NCBI GenBank assembly: GCA_003490025.1
Contig: DNJC01000008.1
Span: 1 to 20,124 of the forward strand
Source of the DNA: Geobacter sp.
GTDB taxonomy: Bacteria; Desulfobacterota; Desulfuromonadia; Geobacterales; Geobacteraceae
Direction of reading: 5' to 3'
Length of the DNA stretch: 20,124 bases
The notes below the pieces were generated by a model. That model was not told the origin of the DNA. It saw only the letters and a program-made list of their open reading frames with translations, and did no database searches. The first letter of the stretch is position 1. Each line of letters starts with the position of its first letter. Shown here piece after piece: positions 14,504 through 20,124 of this stretch. Made by a program: the position numbers and the translations under genes.

Positions 14504-14932
14504 ATGAAGACGCAAGTCGCAAAAAAAGAAGAAGTTACCAGGGATTGGTACCTGGTTGATGTGGATAATAAGGTGCTCGGCCGTGTCGCGACTCAGATCG
14601 CCAACGTGCTGCGCGGCAAAAACAAGCCGACCTTCACCCCGAGTGTTGATACCGGCGACTTCGTCATCGTTGTTAATGCCGAAAAGATTGCCCTCACCGG
14701 CAAGAAGTTTGCTGACAAGACCTACTACAGCCACTCCTCGTACCCGGGCGGCCTCAAGGAGATCACTGCCGGCAAGCTGATCGAGAAGAAGCCGGAAGAG
14801 CTTCTGAAGAAGGCTGTCAAGGGCATGCTTCCCAAGAACAAGCTTGCGCGCCACATGCTGAAGAAGCTGAAGATCTACGCGGGCGACGCGCATCCGCACT
14901 CAGCTCAGAATCCGAAGAATCTGAACATTTAA
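14504..14932 (+). CDS. rplM: 50S ribosomal protein L13
   Basis: Large-subunit ribosomal protein, an early-assembly component that binds 23S rRNA. The 142 residues match the standard length. Family segments include WYLVDVDNKVLGRVATQIANVL near the start, GDFVIVVNAEKIALTGKK, YYSHSSYPGGLKE and the KGMLPKNKLARHMLKKLKIYAGDAHPH near the end. I use ATG 14504, preceded by GTGAGG; an in-frame GTG at 14474 would add ten residues that L13 proteins lack. rpsI begins 22 bases downstream, forming the widely conserved rplM-rpsI pair. The lysine-rich N-terminal MKTQVAKKEEV is typical of deltaproteobacterial L13. Confidence 0.97.
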   Translation: MKTQVAKKEEVTRDWYLVDVDNKVLGRVATQIANVLRGKNKPTFTPSVDTGDFVIVVNAEKIALTGKKFADKTYYSHSSYPGGLKEITAGKLIEKKPEELLKKAVKGMLPKNKLARHMLKKLKIYAGDAHPHSAQNPKNLNI

Positions 14933-14954
14933 TTCGCTCATCAGGAGATAGAAA

Positions 14955-15344
14955 ATGGCAGCGAGCTTTTACGCTACAGGGAAAAGGAAGTCGTCGATCG
15001 CCAGGGTTTGGATCAAGCCCGGCAACGGCGAGATCATTGTAAATACCAAGACTCTTGACAACTACTTCGGCAGGGAGACCTCGAAGATGGTGGTCATGCA
15101 GCCGCTCGAACTGACCGAGAACGTCGGCAAGTTCGACATCTTCTGCACCGTCAAGGGCGGCGGCGACTCCGGTCAGGCCGGCGCCATCAAGCACGGCATC
15201 ACCAAGGCCCTCATCGAGGCCGATGCCGACCTGCGCGGCACGCTGAAGAAGGCCGGGTTCATCACCCGCGACTCCCGCATCAAGGAAAGAAAGAAATACG
15301 GCAAGAAGGCTGCACGCGCAAGCTTCCAGTTCTCCAAGCGTTAA
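14955..15344 (+). CDS. rpsI: 30S ribosomal protein S9
   Basis: Small-subunit protein whose C-terminal tail reaches the P-site tRNA. The 129 residues begin with YATGKRKSSIARVW and have NYFGRETSKMVVMQPL and KGGGDSGQAGAIKHGI(TK)AL as family blocks. It ends in the invariant SKR, with R129 the expected P-site contact. AGGAG lies upstream at normal spacing. It is the second gene of the rplM operon and is followed by a strong terminator, so argC is transcribed separately. Confidence 0.98.
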   Translation: MAASFYATGKRKSSIARVWIKPGNGEIIVNTKTLDNYFGRETSKMVVMQPLELTENVGKFDIFCTVKGGGDSGQAGAIKHGITKALIEADADLRGTLKKAGFITRDSRIKERKKYGKKAARASFQFSKR

Positions 15345-15378
15345 TCCACTTTCCAGGCAGTCGCTGCACCAGCATTAC

Positions 15379-15409
15379 AAAGGGGGAATCCGAGAGGGTT
15401 CCTCCTTTT
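15379..15409 (+). terminator. Intrinsic terminator of rplM-rpsI
   Basis: AAAGGGGGAATCC (15379-15391) pairs with GGGTTCCTCCTTT (15396-15408), 13 bp including two G-U pairs, around loop GAGA. TTTT closes the 3' side (15406-15409). Confidence 0.85.
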
Positions 15410-15473
15410 GCTGTTTCTTCCGAGGGCGTTTTGCGGGGCTTCTCGCCCTCTCCCTTGAGAGGTGCGAATTATT

Positions 15474-15521
15474 GTTCCTACGCTCCAGCGTGGGAACACA
15501 TTGCAGGACGCTCCCGCGTCC
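15474..15521. repeat. Double-hairpin REP-like element
   Basis: Hairpin 1: GTTCCTACGC (15474-15483), loop TCCA, GCGTGGGAAC (15488-15497), 10 bp with one G-U. Hairpin 2: GGACGC (15506-15511), loop TCCC, GCGTCC (15516-15521), perfect. The two share the pattern ACGCTCCxGCGT. Elements with a GTTCCCACGCTCC-type stem are scattered in many bacterial genomes. Confidence 0.8.
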
Positions 15522-15560
15522 GGTCTTCTTTCCTGGCGGTTCTAGAGATGGATGAAAAGA

Positions 15561-15593
15561 TCATCCTCATCCTCATCCTGGTCTGGTCTGGTA
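15561..15593. repeat. Two adjoining microrepeats
   Basis: Three copies of TCATCC (15561-15578) run straight into three copies of TGGTC/TGGTA (15579-15593). Short, possibly slippage-prone, about 80 bases before argC. Confidence 0.75.
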
Positions 15594-15602
15594 GGTTTAT
15601 TC

Positions 15603-15632
15603 GTGTCACAGGCGCCATAGCTGTGGTACGAT
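15603..15632 (+). promoter_or_regulatory. Candidate argC promoter
   Basis: GTGTCA (15603-15608), 18 bp, TACGAT (15627-15632), four of six matches each. An inverted repeat CACAG (15607-15611)/CTGTG (15621-15625) lies in the spacer and could be an operator. The distance to the argC start is 38 bases. Confidence 0.35.
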
Positions 15633-15670
15633 CTCATTTTATTTCTTTCCTGCCGCAAAGGGAGGCGCTC

Positions 15671-16711
15671 ATGCTTAAGGTTGCCATTGTCGGTGCCAGC
15701 GGATATACCGGCGTAGAACTGTTGAGATTACTTCATTCCCACCCCGAGGTGGCCGTTACCTGCGTTACCTCCGAGCAGAGCGCCGGGCGCCCGGTCAGCG
15801 ACGTGTTCCCCTCCCTGCGCGGGCGGTGCGACATAGAGCTGGAGAACCTGGAACCGGTCGGGATCGCCGAGAAGGTGGACATCGTCTTTACGGCGCTGCC
15901 GCACAAGGCCGCCATGGAGGTGGTGCCTACCTTCCTGAAGATGGGGAAGAACGTGGTCGACCTCTCCGCCGATTACCGCCTGCACGACCCGGCGGTGTAC
16001 GAGCAGTGGTACGACAAGCACCTGAACCCCGAGCTGCTTCCCGATGCGGTGTACGGCATCCCCGAACTGCGTCGCGACGAGATCAAAGAGGCCTCGCTGA
16101 TCGCCAACCCCGGCTGCTACCCGACCAGCGTCATTCTCGGCCTCGCTCCTCTTCTGAAGGGAAAGGTCATCGACCCGAAATCGATCATCGTCGACGCCAA
16201 GTCGGGGGTCACCGGTGCGGGACGCGGCGCCAAGGTGGATAACCTCTACTGCGAGGTCAACGAAGGCTTCCGCGCCTACAGCGTGGGCGGGACGCACAGG
16301 CACATCCCGGAGATCGAGCAGGAACTGTCGCTTCTTGCCGGCGACCCGCTCCTCATCTCGTTCACGCCGCACCTGGTCCCGATGGACCGCGGGATCCTGT
16401 CGACCATTTACAGCATGCCGCTGGGGAAAGTCGACGCAGCCGATCTCGTGACCCTCTACGAGGCGTTCTACGACGGCGAGCCGTTCGTGAGGGTCCTCCC
16501 GTTCGGTTCGGTACCATCCACGGCGCACGTGAGGGGCTCCAACTTCTGCGACATCGGCATCACGGTCGACCAGAGGACCGGCCGGGTCATCGTGGTCTCC
16601 GCGATAGACAACCTGGTGAAGGGGGCTTCCGGACAGGCGGTGCAGAACATGAACCTGATGTGCGGGCTCCCCGAGACCCTTGGCCTGGACATCCTGCCGG
16701 TCTTCCCTTAA
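15671..16711 (+). CDS. argC: N-acetyl-gamma-glutamyl-phosphate reductase
   Basis: Reduces N-acetylglutamyl phosphate to the semialdehyde with NADPH, the third step of arginine biosynthesis. The 346 residues have the N-terminal VAIVGASGYTGVELLRLL, the DLSADYRL segment, and the catalytic ANPGCYPTSVILGL with C149. VDAKSGVTGAGRGAK, VGGTHRHIPEIEQEL and the closing NLVKGASGQAVQNMNLM follow. Length is normal for the single-domain type (no ArgB fusion). I use ATG 15671, with GGGAGG upstream at good spacing; longer in-frame starts run back through hairpin repeats and add no conserved sequence. No other arg gene is in the window. A hairpin follows the stop codon. Confidence 0.97.
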   Translation: MLKVAIVGASGYTGVELLRLLHSHPEVAVTCVTSEQSAGRPVSDVFPSLRGRCDIELENLEPVGIAEKVDIVFTALPHKAAMEVVPTFLKMGKNVVDLSADYRLHDPAVYEQWYDKHLNPELLPDAVYGIPELRRDEIKEASLIANPGCYPTSVILGLAPLLKGKVIDPKSIIVDAKSGVTGAGRGAKVDNLYCEVNEGFRAYSVGGTHRHIPEIEQELSLLAGDPLLISFTPHLVPMDRGILSTIYSMPLGKVDAADLVTLYEAFYDGEPFVRVLPFGSVPSTAHVRGSNFCDIGITVDQRTGRVIVVSAIDNLVKGASGQAVQNMNLMCGLPETLGLDILPVFP

Positions 16712-16739
16712 ACCGGGAACATCTGAGTCAAAACCATTT

Positions 16740-16795
16740 GCCACAGAGGAAATCTGAGGAGATCTGAGAAGACTTTCTCAGATTTTCTCAGTGGC
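16740..16795 (+). terminator. Imperfect inverted repeat, probable argC terminator
   Basis: Inner hairpin ATCTGAGAA (16762-16770), loop GACT, TTCTCAGAT (16775-16783), perfect 9 bp, followed by TTT then CTC. An alternative, longer pairing joins the left arm starting GCCACAGAGG (16740) with the right arm ending CTCAGTGGC (16795). This leaves one mismatch and two G-U pairs over about 21 bp. The two folds are mutually exclusive. Confidence 0.55.
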
Positions 16796-16815
16796 TAATC
16801 GGTTTTAAGGTCTTT

Positions 16816-18618
16816 ATGAAACAGGCAAAACCCTCGAAGCAGCACTCTCCGAAGTTCCTCCCCATCTCACTTCCCGAAGCACAGACACGCGGCTGGAACG
16901 AGTTTGACGTCATCTTCGTCACCGGGGACGCCTACGTCGATCACCCCGCCTTCGGGGTGCCGCTCCTGGCGCGCCTCCTGGAATCGAAGGGGGTGCGTGT
17001 CGGCATCATCCCGCAGCCGGACTGGCGCAGCAAGGAGCCGTTCATGGCGCTGGGGCGTCCCCGGATGTTCTTTGCTGTGGCCGCGGGCGCGATGGACTCG
17101 ATGGTCGCCCATTACACGCCGGCCCGGAAGCTGCGCCGCGACGACGCCTACACCCCCGGCAACCGCCACGGCGCCCGCCCCAACCGCGCCACCATCGTCT
17201 ATACCTCGCGCCTGAAGGAGGCGTATCGGGACGTCCCGGTGGTCATCGGAGGCATCGAGGCGAGCCTCAGGCGCTTCGCCCATTATGATTTCTGGGAAGA
17301 CAAGGTGCGCCGCTCCGCCCTCATCGACGCGAAGGCGGACCTCCTTGTCTACGGCATGGGGGAAACCCCTCTTCTCGAACTGGTGCGACGGCTGAAGGGC
17401 GGCGAGCCGTTCGGGTCCATCCGCGACATCAGGGGGACCGTTTACGCGGCGTCCGCACCGCCCGAGCCGGCCTCAGGCGTGGTGGAGTTGCCGAGCTTCG
17501 AGCAGGTCTCCTCGGATACCACGGCATACGCCGATTCTTTCAAGCTTTTGTCCGGCGAGCAGAATCCCGCCTGCGCGAGGATTGTGACGCAGCGCCACGC
17601 GGAGCGCTACCTGGTCTGCAACCCCCCCTCCCGGCCGCTTTCGGAGCAGGCCCTCGACGCGATCTATGCGCTTCCGTTCGTCAAGGCGCCGCACCCAAGC
17701 TACAAGGAAGCGATCCCCGCCTACGAGCAGATCCGGACCTCGATCACCACGCACCGCGGCTGCTTCGGCGGCTGCGCCTTCTGCGCCATCACCCATCACC
17801 AGGGAAAGACGATCCAGTCGCGAAGCGAGCAGAGCGTGCTGCAGGAGCTGGAGCGGCTGACGGCGCTGCCGTGGTTTCGCGGCAGCGTGAGCGATATCGG
17901 CGGACCTACGGCCAACATGTTCGGACTCTCCTGCGGCGACAAGGCGGCGGGAGACAAGTGCCGCAGAGAGAGCTGCCTCTTTCCCAAGATCTGCCCGAAC
18001 CTGGTAACCGACGACGCCAGGAGTTCCAGGCTTCTCTCCAAGGCGCGCAGGGTATCCCGAATCAAACACATCGCCGTCTCCTCCGGTGTGCGCTACGACC
18101 TTCTCGAGCGGCAGCCCAACTACCTGCGCGAACTGGTCGCGCACCACGTGAGCGGCCTGTTGAAGGTTGCCCCGGAGCACCTGACCGACCGCGTCACCTC
18201 CGTGATGCGCAAGCCGGGGCGCGCCTGCTTCGAGCGCTTCAGTGATTCGTTCCAGAAGGAGAGCACGAAGATCGGGAAGAAGCAGTACATCGTCCCCTAC
18301 TTCATCTCCGGGCATCCCGGCTGCACGCTTTCCGATATGGTAGACCTTGCGCTGATGCTGAAGCGGTGGGGGATGCGGGTGGAGCAGGTGCAGGACTTCA
18401 CCCCCACCCCCGGGACACTCGCCAGTTGCATCTATCACACGGGGATCGATCCCTTGACCCGCGAAAAGGTTTACGTGGCGAAGACGGACCGCGAGAAGGG
18501 GTTGCAGAAGTCGCTGCTGCTGTACCATGTGCCGCAGGAGCTGAAGAACATCCTGCTTGCCTTGAAGGAGTGCGGCCGTGAAGATGCGGCGGCCGAACTG
18601 TTTGGTGGAAGGAGGTAG
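16816..18618 (+). CDS. ygiQ: YgiQ-family radical SAM protein (UPF0313)
   Basis: Radical S-adenosylmethionine protein of unknown substrate. The 600 residues hold the iron-sulfur motif CFGGCAFC (C316, C320, C323) within TSITTHRGCFGGCAFCAITHHQGK-like sequence, read here as TTHRG then the motif then AITHHQG. An N-terminal domain with DVIFVTGDAYVDHPAFG resembles cobalamin-binding-like folds. Other family blocks are VIGGIEASLRRFAHYDFWEDKVRRS, SGLLKVAPEHL and FTPTPGT. It is shorter than E. coli YgiQ, mainly at the C-terminus. The ATG follows AAGG at six bases. Its stop lies one base from the stop of the convergent small gene, leaving no room for a terminator between them. Function remains unassigned in the family as far as I know. 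Confidence 0.92.
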   Translation: MKQAKPSKQHSPKFLPISLPEAQTRGWNEFDVIFVTGDAYVDHPAFGVPLLARLLESKGVRVGIIPQPDWRSKEPFMALGRPRMFFAVAAGAMDSMVAHYTPARKLRRDDAYTPGNRHGARPNRATIVYTSRLKEAYRDVPVVIGGIEASLRRFAHYDFWEDKVRRSALIDAKADLLVYGMGETPLLELVRRLKGGEPFGSIRDIRGTVYAASAPPEPASGVVELPSFEQVSSDTTAYADSFKLLSGEQNPACARIVTQRHAERYLVCNPPSRPLSEQALDAIYALPFVKAPHPSYKEAIPAYEQIRTSITTHRGCFGGCAFCAITHHQGKTIQSRSEQSVLQELERLTALPWFRGSVSDIGGPTANMFGLSCGDKAAGDKCRRESCLFPKICPNLVTDDARSSRLLSKARRVSRIKHIAVSSGVRYDLLERQPNYLRELVAHHVSGLLKVAPEHLTDRVTSVMRKPGRACFERFSDSFQKESTKIGKKQYIVPYFISGHPGCTLSDMVDLALMLKRWGMRVEQVQDFTPTPGTLASCIYHTGIDPLTREKVYVAKTDREKGLQKSLLLYHVPQELKNILLALKECGREDAAAELFGGRR

Positions 18619-18619
18619 A

Positions 18620-18874
18620 TTATGGGTGGACTGCGACCTGTGCTATGATGGTCCCTTCATGGGAGGGGGCTTCCAGGCGCATCTCAGCCGTATCGAGGGC
18701 CTCGGCCAGCGCCGTGGCGCCAGCCTTGAGGTCGAAAGAATTGCCCTGCTGCACCAGGTAATCCACGCCGTCCCCTGTCGTCACCCAGATCGTCCCCTTC
18801 AGGCAGCGCAACCTGAGCCCGCGCCGACCGCCTGTCAACTGCGTCAATTCCCCTTTGCCGAGACAACATTTCAT
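18620..18874 (-). CDS. Small DUF2917-like protein
   Basis: An 84-residue protein resembling the DUF2917 family: a short beta-rich domain with LRLRCLKGTIWVTTGDGVDY then LVQQGNSFDLKAG, like a small cupin-type fold. No signal peptide or membrane segment. I chose ATG 18874 because AGGAGGGG lies eight bases upstream; longer in-frame starts (to 18994) add an unrelated N-terminus without a ribosome site. It is convergent with ygiQ, one base apart, and no partner gene is evident. Possible -10 TATAGT lies at 18903-18908 (minus strand) but no good -35 is seen. Function is unknown; family assignment is from recollection of the motif pattern. Confidence 0.72.
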   Translation of the reverse strand: MKCCLGKGELTQLTGGRRGLRLRCLKGTIWVTTGDGVDYLVQQGNSFDLKAGATALAEALDTAEMRLEAPSHEGTIIAQVAVHP

Positions 18875-19295
18875 AGCGTGCCCCTCCTTTGAGCGTGCCT
18901 TCACTATAACGGCCCAACGGGGATGAGTACAGACACAGGAAATGTGATTTGTTGCCGTCACAGTTGCCGGAAAAGACAGCTGTTGCCACTGCAAAAGGGC
19001 GCAACTGTGCCCACACTGCTCGAGACCGGGCGAAAACCGACGCGATGGTCAGCTTCCACGAACAAAAGGAGCCGTCGTCAAGATTGCCGCTTGCATCAAG
19101 GGGAAAGAAACGGTATAGTGCTGGTTTCCTTTCCCGAGGGCGGCGCTTGCCGTAGCGGGGAGGGATCTTTCCGGCTGAGGCGTTAAAAATAATTCCATCG
19201 CCGGAAAAAAGATGTTGACAGGGACGGCCTTTTGCTTTAGAACAGGGATTCGCTTTGCAACGCAGGTTTTAAGGCGCACGGACAGGCGGTGATAG
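18875..19295. other. Gene-free stretch before the tRNA operon
   Basis: No reading frame here has a ribosome site and recognisable sequence. It holds the upstream region of the DUF2917-like gene, a perfect 9-bp inverted repeat CACAGTTGC (18959-18967)/GCAACTGTG (19001-19009) with a 33-base spacer, and the tRNA promoter at 19215-19243. Confidence 0.6.
19215..19243 (+). promoter_or_regulatory. Promoter of the tRNA-tuf operon
   Basis: A perfect TTGACA (19215-19220), 17 bp, TAGAAC (19238-19243, four of six). Transcription would start near 19250, about 46 bases before the first tRNA. Confidence 0.65.
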
Positions 19296-19371
19296 GCTGG
19301 CGTAGCTCAATTGGTAGAGCAGCTGACTTGTAATCAGCAGGTTGCGGGTTCGAGTCCCATCGTCAGCTCCA
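19296..19371 (+). tRNA. tRNA-Thr (anticodon TGT)
   Basis: 76 bases including encoded CCA. Acceptor arms GCTGGCG and CGTCAGC pair (one G-U). The anticodon loop CTTGTAA sits in a GCTGA/TCAGC stem, and the T-arm has GTTCGAGTC. First tRNA of a four-tRNA cluster; corresponds to E. coli thrU. Confidence 0.97.
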
Positions 19372-19398
19372 GTGTGTAATTGCAAAGCTCTTCTGTCT

Positions 19399-19483
19399 GG
19401 AGGGATTCCCGAGCGGCCAAAGGGAACAGACTGTAAATCTGTCGTCATCGACTTCGGAGGTTCGAATCCTCCTCCCTCCACCA
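19399..19483 (+). tRNA. tRNA-Tyr (anticodon GTA)
   Basis: 85 bases including CCA. Acceptor GGAGGGA/TCCCTCC, anticodon loop CTGTAAA, a long variable arm as expected for class II tRNA-Tyr, and T-loop TTCGAAT. Corresponds to E. coli tyrU. Confidence 0.97.
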
Positions 19484-19592
19484 TACAAGCTACAGATGAG
19501 ACGAGCGTCTGCTCAATCCAGGAGATCGCAGGGTCGTTGGTACTGGGTGAGTGGGTGGCGAGTCGAGTCAAAAAACTTCACGCAGGGAATGG

Positions 19593-19669
19593 GCGGGAAT
19601 AGCTCAGTTGGCTAGAGCATCAGCCTTCCAAGCTGAGGGTCGCGGGTTCGAGTCCCGTTTCCCGCTCCA
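19593..19669 (+). tRNA. tRNA-Gly (anticodon TCC)
   Basis: 77 bases including CCA. Acceptor GCGGGAA/TTCCCGC, anticodon loop CTTCCAA, T-loop TTCGAGT. The spacer before it (109 bases) is longer than the other spacers in the cluster. Corresponds to E. coli glyT. Confidence 0.97.
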
Positions 19670-19678
19670 AAAAAGTAA

Positions 19679-19754
19679 GCCCACATAGCTCAGTCGGCAG
19701 AGCACTTCCTTGGTAAGGAAGAGGTCACCGGTTCGAATCCGGTTGTGGGCTCCA
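19679..19754 (+). tRNA. tRNA-Thr (anticodon GGT)
   Basis: 76 bases including CCA. Acceptor GCCCACA/TGTGGGC, anticodon loop CTTGGTA, T-loop TTCGAAT. It lies nine bases after the glycine tRNA and 57 bases before tuf. Corresponds to E. coli thrT. Confidence 0.97.
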
Positions 19755-19811
19755 CCCACTTCAAAACACATTCACATAACACGGCTGTCGATACATCAGG
19801 GAGGATTCCTC

Positions 19812-20124
<313 letters not shown>

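Larger units (their letters stand above)
15410..15670. other. Repeat-filled gap between rpsI and argC
   Basis: No gene is supported here; an open frame that runs into argC from 15431 has no ribosome site and crosses repeats. The stretch holds a partial REP-like copy (about 15444-15462, GCCCTCTCCCTTGAGAGG), the double hairpin at 15474-15521, the microrepeat at 15561-15593 and a candidate argC promoter. Confidence 0.7.

Noticed and set aside
15431..15670. N-terminal extension of argC from 15431
   Set aside because: It crosses two repeat elements and a microsatellite, has no ribosome site, and ArgC proteins start at the equivalent of 15671.
19049..19279. Minus-strand frame of 76 codons upstream of the tRNA operon
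   Set aside because: No ribosome binding site, no recognisable domain, and it overlaps the tRNA promoter.

Overview
The window is a GC-rich stretch of a bacterial chromosome, almost all core genes. The gene set and order suggest a Geobacter-like deltaproteobacterium (Desulfuromonadia, e.g. Geobacter/Geomonas/Citrifermentans): leuB-asd-truA-rplM-rpsI-argC, a PAS-rich hybrid sensor kinase, an Mla lipid-transport operon with its own TolC-like protein, and intergenic REP-like hairpins. This placement is an inference from gene content, not from a database search.

Left part (1-4252): a 9-bp tandem repeat, msrA (methionine sulfoxide repair), then a promoter that drives a four-gene operon: MlaE-type permease, MlaF-type ATPase, MlaD-type MCE protein and a TolC-family outer-membrane protein. 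The operon ends at an intrinsic terminator. The predicted periplasmic partner MlaC lies about 5 kb downstream (9285) under its own promoter and terminator.

Middle (4238-9033, minus strand): a membrane-bound hybrid histidine kinase, glgC (ADP-glucose synthesis for glycogen), and a ChaN-like lipoprotein fused to a PDZ domain. chaN-like and glgC may be co-transcribed; the kinase appears separate.

Right-centre (9285-16795, plus strand): mlaC, leuB (leucine), two aspartate-semialdehyde dehydrogenases of different subfamilies in tandem (lysine/threonine/methionine/cell wall), truA (tRNA pseudouridine), the rplM-rpsI ribosomal operon and argC (arginine). Clear promoters and terminators punctuate this region, and short palindromic repeats occupy several gaps.

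Right end (16816-20124): a YgiQ-type radical SAM protein, a small convergent DUF2917-like gene, a gene-free stretch, then a tRNA operon Thr(TGT)-Tyr(GTA)-Gly(TCC)-Thr(GGT) leading into tuf (EF-Tu), which runs off the window. This matches the tRNA-tufB operon order known from E. coli.

I found no phage, IS element, CRISPR array or defence island. The items most worth a second look are the TolC-linked Mla operon with its detached mlaC, the two-type asd pair, the ChaN-PDZ fusion, and the families of short intergenic repeats.
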